Shown here in pieces: positions 1 through 6,991 of a DNA stretch of 64,000 nucleotides. Source of the DNA: Micromonospora sp. C95 (GTDB taxonomy: Bacteria; Actinomycetota; Actinomycetes; Mycobacteriales; Micromonosporaceae); NCBI RefSeq assembly GCF_018070465.1, contig NZ_JAGPXT010000006.1, forward strand, positions 62,001 through 126,000, written 5' to 3'. The notes below the pieces were generated by a model that saw only the letters and a list, made by a program, of their open reading frames with translations, was not told the origin of the DNA and did no database searches. The position numbers and the translations under genes were made by a program. Position 1 is the first letter of the stretch. The number at the start of each line of letters is the position of its first letter.

Positions 1-365
1 ACAAGATCCCGCGGACCAACGGCGACACCGAGAACTGCGTGGCCCACAACGGCTCGCTCATTCCGGTGCTCGGCAAGGACATCATGGTCCAGGCCTGGTA
101 CCAGGGCGGCATCTCGGTGTGGGACTTCACCAACTCCCGCAAGCCGAAGGAGATCGGCTACTGGGAGCGCGGACCGCTGTCGGACAGCCAGCTCATCGTG
201 GGTGGCTCCTGGTCGGCCTACTACTACAACGGGCACATCTACTCCTCCGACATCCAGAAGGGGTTCGACGTGCTCGCGCTCAACGACTGGCGGACGTGGA
301 CGGCCAAGCTGGCCCACTTCCGTGAGCTGAACGTGCAGACCCAGCCCAGCTACCTGAGCTGGTAG
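1..365 (+). CDS. LVIVD-repeat secreted protein, 3' part only
   Basis: The window starts inside this gene; the frame is open from base 3 and ends with TAG at 363-365, leaving about 120 C-terminal residues. The sequence reads like the end of an actinobacterial LVIVD-repeat protein (seven-bladed beta-propeller type): short strands rich in Trp, Tyr and Gly, with pieces such as GGISVWDF and a 'this part equals ... KPKEIGYWE' repeat. Such proteins are usually exported and have no assigned enzymatic role. The signal peptide, if any, lies outside the window. A GC-rich hairpin follows 12 bases after the stop. The family call rests on repeat style, not on a full domain, so it is moderate. Confidence 0.6.
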   Translation, partial: KIPRTNGDTENCVAHNGSLIPVLGKDIMVQAWYQGGISVWDFTNSRKPKEIGYWERGPLSDSQLIVGGSWSAYYYNGHIYSSDIQKGFDVLALNDWRTWTAKLAHFRELNVQTQPSYLSW

Positions 366-377
366 GACCAGCACACC

Positions 378-419
378 GACCGGGCCCGGTCGCCCCCGCT
401 GGGGTGGCCGGGCCCGGTC
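378..419. terminator. GC-rich hairpin terminator
   Basis: A 12-base perfect inverted repeat (378-389 with 408-419; each arm contains CCGGGCCCGG) encloses an 18-base loop that can itself pair CCCC with GGGG. It sits just after the stop of the first gene. There is no clear T run, which is normal for actinomycete terminators. Confidence 0.6.
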
Positions 420-499
420 GCGCAACAGCCGCACCGGTTGTCGCGTTTTCTCCCGCCCGTCCCGGGTACCTCGTCCGTCACGCAGGGAAGGGGTGTGCG

Positions 500-721
500 A
501 TGACGCGCAACGAGTACCACGTGGTGCCCGACGGCGCCGGCTGGAAGGTCGAGCAGGGCAGCACGGTCGTCGGGACGTACGACACGAAGCAACGGGCGGT
601 CGAGGCCGGACGCGAGACGGCACACGGCAACGAGCCCAGCCAGCTCGTGGTGCACACGGCCGACGGAAAGATCGAGACCGAGTACACCTACCGGGACGAC
701 CCGTACCCGCCCGCCGGCTGA
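500..721 (+). CDS. DUF2188 family small protein
   Basis: A 73-residue protein starting at ATG 500, preceded by GGGAAGGGG. It has the DUF2188 layout: YHVVP near the N-terminus, then a GWKV strand, a TK-containing helix start (TYDTKQRAVEAGRETA) and an LVVHTADGKI strand. The family is a small, widespread, probably cytoplasmic domain without a known biochemical function. It stands alone: a terminator lies upstream and a degenerate region downstream. No signal peptide or membrane segment is present. Confidence 0.85.
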   Translation: MTRNEYHVVPDGAGWKVEQGSTVVGTYDTKQRAVEAGRETAHGNEPSQLVVHTADGKIETEYTYRDDPYPPAG

Positions 722-923
722 GCGGGGCACACCGGCGGCGGCCTGCCGACATCATCCAGCCCGGGTGCGGTCGGCAGGCCGTCGCAGCTCCGCCGGCCGT
801 GCCCGCCGTCACCGGCAACGGCACCGAAACCGGCAGCGTACGCCGGGCCTGTCAGGATGGCCGACCGCGACCTCCACCGGGGCTGCCGCGCCCGCCCCGC
901 TCCGACCGACCCGGCGCCGCCCC

Positions 924-1140
924 CACCCGCTCGACGCGATCGCCGTCGCGCTCGCCGCCATCGGGGCCGGCTGCGTCGCGACCGGGCTGCTGCCCCGTCC
1001 CGAGGCCGCTGCCGTCCTCGGCCGGATCCTGCCGCTGCTGATCTTCCTCGGCACCGTGGTGGTCCTCGCCGAACTGACCGCGGCCGCCGGCGTCTTCGAC
1101 GTGCTCGCGACCCGCCGACCGGCCGCCCGCCGCACCCGGC
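924..1140 (+). pseudogene. 5' remnant of an SLC13/ArsB-type permease
   Basis: In the frame starting near 924, about 70 residues look like the N-terminus of an ArsB/SLC13 anion permease: LDAIAVALAAIGAG, then TGLLPRPEAA, RILPLLIFLGTVVVLAEL and AAGVFDVLA, i.e. two hydrophobic segments with the typical RILPLL...VLAEL pattern. After about 1135 the frame becomes Arg/Pro-rich and shows none of the remaining membrane segments of a roughly 420-residue transporter. It reads as a gene end left after a deletion. The rest of 722-1228 holds no other gene I can support. Confidence 0.55.
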
Positions 1141-1228
1141 CTCGGCCGGGCAACGGTGACGTCGCCGCGTACCCGGCCCACCCCCGATCGGCGGCGGGCG
1201 ACTGGCGGACGGCCGGTCGCCGCTCGTT

Positions 1229-2047
1229 TCAGGCCCGACGCACCGGTAGCTGCAACTCGGTGACCCCCTTGTCGGCCTCCTCGGGCCAGTAATCCACGTA
1301 GAGCTCGCGCGCGTAGCCGTCGGTCCGCCAGTCGTTCTCCTCGATCCAGCGGGCCAGCACCTGCATGCTGCGGTCGGCCGTGTCCATCGGGCCGTGGTGG
1401 ATCGTCGTCGCCGCCGTGATCGCCGGCAGTTCCACCACGGCGACGCCACCGGCCGCCGCCTCGCCCTCGATCCCCACCCCGGCATGCACGACCACGCCCT
1501 CGCCGTCGGCGGCCTGGTCGTACCAGGCAACGGCCGGCCCGGCCGGGTTTACCCCGGCTGCCTCCAGCCGGCGGAACAGCTCCGGGTAGAGCGGCGTCAG
1601 TACCGGACCGATGTCCGCGGGCTCGTAGCTGCGGGCGACGGCACTCAGCTCCGCGACCCGGATCGGTGGCACCTGCTTGAGTACGACATCCTGGCTGGTC
1701 ATCCGACCCTCCGTCTCGATCATGTGGAGCCTCGCCTCGACGCTTGACAGCCGCGCCGTGTCCGCCGCCAGCTGGGCCGCCAACTGGGCCCGGCGCAGCC
1801 GTAGCATGCCCCGCAGCTCGCCCAGGTCGACGGTCTCGTCGAGGATCGCCCGCACCTGGGCCAGGGTCAGCCCCAGGTCCTTCAGCGCGATCACCCGGTT
1901 GAGCCGACCCAGCTGGGCGGCGGTGTAGTAGCGGTAGCCGCTGTGCGGGTCGACGGCGGCCGGCGGCAGCAGCCCGAGGCTGTCGTAGTGCCGGAGCATC
2001 CGTACCGACACGCGGCCCAGACTGGCGAAGTCTCCGATGGTCAACAT
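1229..2047 (-). CDS. MerR family regulator with GyrI-like effector domain
   Basis: A 272-residue cytoplasmic transcription factor. Residues 1-70 form the MerR winged helix (MLTIGDFASL start, then VSVRMLRHYDSLGLLPP and SGYRYYTAAQL), followed by a coiled dimerisation helix to about residue 115. Residues 120-270 look like a GyrI/AraC-effector-binding (SRPBCC-like) ligand domain, including the typical GPMDTAD and W-E-N-DW pieces near the C-terminus. The start is fixed by GGAGG six bases upstream. This is the BmrR/TipA-like architecture, which usually senses hydrophobic or antibiotic ligands. No obvious target gene lies beside it; the upstream side is an asparagine-synthetase operon ending 69 bases away. 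Confidence 0.88.
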   Translation of the reverse strand: MLTIGDFASLGRVSVRMLRHYDSLGLLPPAAVDPHSGYRYYTAAQLGRLNRVIALKDLGLTLAQVRAILDETVDLGELRGMLRLRRAQLAAQLAADTARLSSVEARLHMIETEGRMTSQDVVLKQVPPIRVAELSAVARSYEPADIGPVLTPLYPELFRRLEAAGVNPAGPAVAWYDQAADGEGVVVHAGVGIEGEAAAGGVAVVELPAITAATTIHHGPMDTADRSMQVLARWIEENDWRTDGYARELYVDYWPEEADKGVTELQLPVRRA

Positions 2048-2115
2048 GGCACCTCCACGGTCGGCGCTGACACCGTGTCAGAGTCAAGCCCGGGCCACCG
2101 GACGTCGGCAACGCC

Positions 2116-3726
2116 TCAGCCGGGCAGTGGGGCCTCGTCGCCGCGGTTGCGGCGCGGCGACACCAGCCGGCGCATGATCGGGGTGGCGTTCCACTTCGCC
2201 GCGCCGACCAGATCGCGGGCGTGTTCGAGCACCGTGTAGTCGGGCCTCGCCCGCCCGGCGGCGAGCGCGGCGTCCAGGTCGTTGCCGCAGCGCATCAGCA
2301 CGCTGTCGAAGTCGCGGCGGACCGGCTCCAGCAGGTGGTAGCCGAACGAGCGGTGCAGGCGGGCGAAGAGCGGCTTGTACAGCCGGGCCCGCTCGTGCAG
2401 CCCGGAGGAGTACGACATGGGGTTCTTCGGCCGACGCCGGATGTAGTCGGGCAGCATGTCGGCGAAGGCCCGCCGGACGATCCACTTCTCCTGGCCGTCC
2501 CGTAGTTTCAAATCGATCGGCAACCGCATCGCCAACTCGACAAGCGCGAGGTCGAGGAAGGGCACCCGGGCCTCGACACCGAAGGCCATGCTGGTCCGGT
2601 CGACCCGCTGCAACTCGGTCCGGCACAGGTTGCGGATCTTGTGCAGGAAGAGTCGCCGGGACGCCTGCGGACCGACCTCGTGGTACATGGGGTAGCCACC
2701 GAACAGCTCGTCCGAGCCGTCGCCGGTGAGCACCACCTTGACGCCCAGCTCCCGCAGCCGCCGGAAGATCGGCACCGAGACGACCGCGTTGATGATGTCG
2801 CCGTACTCGGTCAGCTCGGAGATCCGGATCGCCTCCCGCACGTCGGCCAGCCGGATGTCGCGCGGGCGCAGCTCCACCACCTCGTGCGCGACGCCGAGAT
2901 CCTTCGCCAGCCGCCGCGCGTACGCCAGGTCCGGGCTCTCCGGCACCCCGACGGTGACCGCGACGCAGTCCGGGTGCAGTTGCGCCGCGTGCAGCAGCGC
3001 CAGGGAGCTGTCCAGGCCCCCGGAGAGCACCACACCGACCGTCAGGTCGGTGTCCAACCGCACCCGGAGGCTGTCGGTGAGGGCGGCACGGACGAGCAGG
3101 GCGGCCTCGTCCGGGTCCGCCACCACCGGCCGGCCCGCACCGAGGGCGAGCAGGTCCACGTACGGCCGCAGCTGCGGGTCACCGTCGGCGTCGGCCCACC
3201 CGTGGTGCCCCGGCGGTACCTCGTTGATCGGCGCGCCCAGCCGGACCAACGCCTTCACCTCGCTGGCGAGGTGCAGGCACCCGGGAGTCCGCGCCCAGTA
3301 CAGCGGCTTGACGCCGAGCGGATCCCGGACCAGGTACGCGCGCCTGGTGGCCCGTTCCACCACGACGAAGGCGTACTCGCCGCGCAGGTGGCTCACCACC
3401 CGCTCGCCCCAGTGCTCGAAGGCGGCCAGCACCACCTCGGTGTCGCTGACGCTGCGGAACTGGTGGCCGAGGGCGGTCAACTCGGCCCGCAACTCGTGGT
3501 GGTTGAAGACCTCGCCGTTGTAACAGAGCAGCCAACGCTCGTCGGCGGAGACCCAGGGCTGCACCGCGCGCTCCCGGTCCACCACCCGCAGCCGCCGGGT
3601 GCCGGCGAGCAGCCCGGTCTCGTGCCGGGTCTCGGTCACCTCGCCTCGTGGTGCGAGTGTGGTGAGCCTCCGCCGGAACATCGCCGGATCGGCCTCGGGG
3701 CCGATGCTGAGCATGATCCCGCACAT
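2116..3726 (-). CDS. Glutamine-hydrolysing asparagine synthetase-like amidotransferase
   Basis: A 536-residue class II (Ntn) glutamine amidotransferase fused to an ATP-pyrophosphatase synthetase domain. The start at 3726 puts the catalytic Cys at position 2 (MCGIML). The N-terminal glutaminase carries the CYNGEVFN motif. The synthetase half has the P-loop SGGLDSS and the LTGDGSDELFGGY motif. It would transfer glutamine nitrogen to an AMP-activated carboxylate, classically aspartate; actinobacterial paralogues such as LtsA/AsnB instead amidate meso-diaminopimelate of peptidoglycan. It follows the stop of the M15-like gene by two bases, so the pair is translationally coupled, which hints at a cell-wall or modified-amino-acid role (inference). 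It is slightly shorter than typical AsnB (550-650 residues). Confidence 0.9.
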   Translation of the reverse strand: MCGIMLSIGPEADPAMFRRRLTTLAPRGEVTETRHETGLLAGTRRLRVVDRERAVQPWVSADERWLLCYNGEVFNHHELRAELTALGHQFRSVSDTEVVLAAFEHWGERVVSHLRGEYAFVVVERATRRAYLVRDPLGVKPLYWARTPGCLHLASEVKALVRLGAPINEVPPGHHGWADADGDPQLRPYVDLLALGAGRPVVADPDEAALLVRAALTDSLRVRLDTDLTVGVVLSGGLDSSLALLHAAQLHPDCVAVTVGVPESPDLAYARRLAKDLGVAHEVVELRPRDIRLADVREAIRISELTEYGDIINAVVSVPIFRRLRELGVKVVLTGDGSDELFGGYPMYHEVGPQASRRLFLHKIRNLCRTELQRVDRTSMAFGVEARVPFLDLALVELAMRLPIDLKLRDGQEKWIVRRAFADMLPDYIRRRPKNPMSYSSGLHERARLYKPLFARLHRSFGYHLLEPVRRDFDSVLMRCGNDLDAALAAGRARPDYTVLEHARDLVGAAKWNATPIMRRLVSPRRNRGDEAPLPG

Positions 3727-3728
3727 CG

Positions 3729-4685
3729 TCAGATCCCCATTTCGGCCTCGTACGCGCGACGCAGCCGCAGCGCCGCCGCCGGTGCGAGGCAGACGTGCCA
3801 TGCCTGCCCCTCGTCGACCACGTTGATCTCACCCGCCCGCTGCCGGTTCAGCAGCAGCCCGGCAAGGGTGTCCCGCACCCCGAAGCGGCGGTACCAGTCC
3901 ATCTCCACATCCACCGCCCAGCCCAGGCAGTGGCCGCTGGGCACCATCGCCGCGTACCCGAGACGCCGCAACCGGTACTGGTGCTCGGCGCTGCGGACCA
4001 GGCTTGTCACCCACAGCGGCGGGGTGCCCGCCGGGGTGGCGGCGGCGAACTCACGACCGATGTCGTTGAGCAGGGCGATCACCTCACGGCGGGCGCGGCG
4101 GAACCACAACCCGGCGGTACGCGGCGTGGCGTCGGGCAGCATCCGGCGGCGCAGCGCCCGTACCCCCCGGCCGACGAGCGTGCGCGGCTGTTCGGTGTAC
4201 CGGAACCGCAGCAGTCCGCGCCGCCGCAGCCACTCCAGGTCGACCAGCTCGGCGCTGTGGTCGACCTCGGCGTCGGTGAGGAACGTGGTGGCATCGCGCC
4301 ACCACATCACGTCGACGCGGGACAGCAGGTAGATGCGCACCAGAGCGGTCAGGTCGGCGGCGGAGCTGCGCTCGTTCGGCTGGTACCGGGCCATCTCCAG
4401 CAGCAGGGTTTCGCGGGCTCCGATCAGACCCTGGGAGGTGGCGTCGAGCACCTGCATGATGGCCGGCTCCCGCAGTCGCTGGTCGATCAGCACCTGGCGG
4501 GCCTTCGCGCTGCTCACTCCGGCCAGCGCACTCACCTCGACCAGCAGCTCGGCCACGGCGTCGCGGTAGGCCGCCAGGTCGGGCGGGGCCGCGGTGAGCG
4601 GGCGCACGATGCCCCGGGGGCGACGGCGAGCCGGGGTGACGGCAGGACCGGGCCGGTGTCCCGGGCTTCGGCTGGGCACTCGCAT
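3729..4685 (-). CDS. M15/DUF5715-like protein coupled to asparagine synthetase
   Basis: A 318-residue protein. I chose ATG 4685, which has AGAGAGGA upstream; a longer frame to 4760 lacks an RBS. The C-terminal 110 residues resemble the VanY-type M15/DUF5715 fold: SLVRSAEHQYRL, then SGHCLGWAVD, which fits the SxHxxGxAxD metal-binding motif, and a final W-H pair (INVVDEGQAWHV). The N-terminal 180 residues are helical and unrecognised. No signal peptide is visible, only a basic N-terminus, so a cytoplasmic or unusual export route must be assumed. It is the first gene of a two-gene operon with the asparagine synthetase. Function is unknown; a carboxypeptidase or a peptide-ligand binder are options. 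Confidence 0.75.
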   Translation of the reverse strand: MRVPSRSPGHRPGPAVTPARRRPRGIVRPLTAAPPDLAAYRDAVAELLVEVSALAGVSSAKARQVLIDQRLREPAIMQVLDATSQGLIGARETLLLEMARYQPNERSSAADLTALVRIYLLSRVDVMWWRDATTFLTDAEVDHSAELVDLEWLRRRGLLRFRYTEQPRTLVGRGVRALRRRMLPDATPRTAGLWFRRARREVIALLNDIGREFAAATPAGTPPLWVTSLVRSAEHQYRLRRLGYAAMVPSGHCLGWAVDVEMDWYRRFGVRDTLAGLLLNRQRAGEINVVDEGQAWHVCLAPAAALRLRRAYEAEMGI

Positions 4686-4828
4686 GATCGGTCCTCTCTG
4701 CCGCCGCGATGATCGCTCGTAACAGAAAGTAACGTCACCGATCCGGATTAGTACGAGCAATACTCCCGTATCCCCCTAAGGCGTGGCAGACCACGCCGAC
4801 GGGCAGGCACCACGAAACCTCAGCCGGC

Positions 4829-5055
4829 TCAGCTGGTCGGACGGGTGGAATCCAGGAAGGCCGCCATGGTGGCGTCGGCTGTCGCCCGGTCACCGGTGAG
4901 CGCCAACTCGAACAGCACGCCCCGGGTCATCGCCATCGCCATCCGCGCCTGGGTCCGCGCCCGCCCCGGCGGGTGGCCCACCTGCTCGAAGAACCGACCG
5001 AGCCGCTCGGTCCAGACGGTGATCCAGCTGCGCAGCGCACCGGCCCACGCTAGGT
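4829..5055 (-). pseudogene. C-terminal remnant of a TetR-type regulator
   Basis: The last 70 or so residues of this frame (from LRSWITVW through RMAMAMTRGVLFELALTGDRA to FLDSTRP) look like the end of a TetR regulator ligand domain. Upstream of about 5055 the frame turns Arg/Ser-rich, crosses the promoter of the helicase gene, and has no helix-turn-helix. The DNA-binding half is missing, so it is most likely a relic. The rest of 4686-5195 holds only the promoters of the flanking genes. Confidence 0.5.
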
Positions 5056-5195
5056 CACCGCCGACCCCCTCCCGGGCTGCCGATCGGCTGTCGACAAGAC
5101 CGCGTCGTCCGTGGTCGCGCCGCCGCCGGCGACCCCGCGCACATGTTCGGGTGGTCGCCGCAGCGGACCGGTGGGCGTGATGAAAGGCTTGACCC

Positions 5196-6947
5196 ATGAG
5201 TTCCACGTCCGTACTGCCCGACCCGTCCACCGAGCCGCCCGCCTTCACGGATCTCGGGCTGCGGCCCGAACTGCTCGCCGCGCTCGCCGCGCTCGGGTAC
5301 GAGGAGCCCACGCCGATCCAGCGGGAGGCGATTCCGCCGCTGCTGGCCGGCCGGGACCTGCTCGGGCAGGCGGCGACGGGCACGGGCAAGACGGCGGCGT
5401 TCGCCCTGCCGTTGTTGCAGCGGATGCCCGACGACCGGGCCGGCGACGACCCGCTCGCGCTGGTGCTGGTGCCGACCCGGGAACTCGCGGTGCAGGTCTC
5501 CGAGGCGTTCCACCGCTACGGCAAGGATCTCGGCGCCCGGGTGCTGCCGATCTACGGAGGGCAGCCGATCGGTCGGCAGCTGCGGGCGCTGGACGCCGGG
5601 GTCGACGTCGTGGTGGCCACCCCCGGCCGCGCTCTGGACCACATCGCCCGGGGCACGCTGCGGCTGGGCAACCTCGCCAGCGTGGTGCTGGACGAGGCTG
5701 ACGAGATGCTCGACATGGGGTTCGCCGAGGACATCGAGTCGATCCTGGAACACGCCCCCGAGCAGCGACAGACGTTGCTCTTCTCCGCCACCATGCCGGC
5801 GCGTATCGACGGGATGGCCCGAGCGCACCTGACCGACCCGGTGCGCATCCTGATCGCCCGCGAGCAACCGGTGGCCGGCGAGGCCCCCCGGGTACGGCAG
5901 AGCGCGTACCTGGTGCCACGGGCGCACAAGCCGGCGGCGTTGGGGCGCGTGCTGGACGTCGAGTCCCCCACGGCGGCGATCGTGTTCTGCCGCAGCCGGG
6001 AGGAGGTGGACCGGCTCACCGAGACGATGAACGGTCGCGGTTACCGGGCCGAGGCACTGCACGGCGGCATGAGCCAGGAGCAGCGGGACCGGGTGATGGG
6101 GCGGCTGCGCGCGGGCACCGCGGACCTGCTGGTCGCCACCGACGTGGCGGCCCGTGGGCTCGACGTGGAGCAGCTCAGCCACGTGGTCAACTTCGACGTG
6201 CCGTCGGCACCCGAGTCGTACGTGCACCGCATCGGTCGGGTGGGCCGGGCCGGTCGGGAGGGCGTCGCGATCACTCTGGCCGAGCCCCGGGAGCACCGGA
6301 TGCTCAAGACCATCGAGCGGGTCACCGGCCAGCGGATCACCATCGACAAGATTCCCACGGTCGCCGACCTGCGGACCCGTCGACTGGAGCTGACCCAGGC
6401 CGCGCTGCGGGAGAGCCTGCTGGAGGACGACCTGGATCCGTTCCGGGTGATCGTCGAGACGCTCAGCGACGAGTTCGACCTGATGGAGGTGGCGCTCGCC
6501 GCGGTGAAGCTGGCCCACGAGGCGACGCTGCCCGGCTCCGACGAGGCGGAGGAGGAGATCCCGCAGGTCGCGGTCCGCCCAGCCCGAGAGGGCCGGGCGG
6601 CGGGGTACGAGGGCCGGGGTGAGCGCCGGCCGGCGCGTCCCCGTACCGCCGGCACCACCCAGGTCTTCATCGGGGTGGGCCGGCGGGCCGGGGTACGCCC
6701 GCAGGATCTGGTCGGCGCGATCACCGGTGAGACCGGGGTCCGGGGCAGGGACATCGGCTCGATCGAGATCGCTGATCGGTTCTCTCTGGTCGAGGTGCCC
6801 GTGGCGGTGGCCGACGAGGTGATCGCCGGGCTGCGCGGCAGCACCATCAAGGGCCGCAAGGCCACCGTCCGCCGCGACCGCGAGGGACGTCCCGGCGAGG
6901 GCCGTTTCGACGGCGGCGACCGCCGGGACCGCCGCGACCGCCGCTGA
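5196..6947 (+). CDS. DEAD-box ATP-dependent RNA helicase with DbpA-type RNA-binding domain
   Basis: A 583-residue RNA helicase of the DeaD/CsdA-DbpA group. Visible motifs in order: Q motif PTPIQ (38-42), Walker A ATGTGKT (60-66), PTRELA, the DEAD box in VLDEADEMLDMGF, SAT, and HRIGRVGRAGR. The C-terminal stretch from about residue 485 to 568 is a DbpA-like RNA-binding domain (TTQVFIGVGRRAGV ... IEIADRFSLVEVP), ending in a basic Arg/Asp tail. It unwinds structured RNA in ribosome assembly or mRNA turnover, often at low temperature. The start is ATG 5196 after GAAAGG. It is monocistronic and ends at a strong bidirectional hairpin shared with convergent lon. Confidence 0.93.
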   Translation: MSSTSVLPDPSTEPPAFTDLGLRPELLAALAALGYEEPTPIQREAIPPLLAGRDLLGQAATGTGKTAAFALPLLQRMPDDRAGDDPLALVLVPTRELAVQVSEAFHRYGKDLGARVLPIYGGQPIGRQLRALDAGVDVVVATPGRALDHIARGTLRLGNLASVVLDEADEMLDMGFAEDIESILEHAPEQRQTLLFSATMPARIDGMARAHLTDPVRILIAREQPVAGEAPRVRQSAYLVPRAHKPAALGRVLDVESPTAAIVFCRSREEVDRLTETMNGRGYRAEALHGGMSQEQRDRVMGRLRAGTADLLVATDVAARGLDVEQLSHVVNFDVPSAPESYVHRIGRVGRAGREGVAITLAEPREHRMLKTIERVTGQRITIDKIPTVADLRTRRLELTQAALRESLLEDDLDPFRVIVETLSDEFDLMEVALAAVKLAHEATLPGSDEAEEEIPQVAVRPAREGRAAGYEGRGERRPARPRTAGTTQVFIGVGRRAGVRPQDLVGAITGETGVRGRDIGSIEIADRFSLVEVPVAVADEVIAGLRGSTIKGRKATVRRDREGRPGEGRFDGGDRRDRRDRR

Positions 6948-6954
6948 GTCGGGC

Positions 6955-6986
6955 GGGAGGGGCACCTGTCACGAGGTGCCCCTCCC
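6955..6986. terminator. Bidirectional terminator between helicase and lon
   Basis: A perfect 13-base inverted repeat (6955-6967 GGGAGGGGCACCT and 6974-6986) with a 6-base loop lies between the stops of two convergent genes at 6947 and 6992. Confidence 0.85.
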
Positions 6987-6991
6987 CGGTC

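Noticed and set aside
2641..4332. A 563-codon plus-strand frame
   Set aside because: Antisense to the asparagine synthetase and M15-like genes, whose motifs are complete; composition is typical of a shadow frame.
5055..6965. A 636-codon minus-strand frame under the helicase
   Set aside because: Full helicase motifs lie on the plus strand; the minus frame is His/Gly/Arg-rich without domains.
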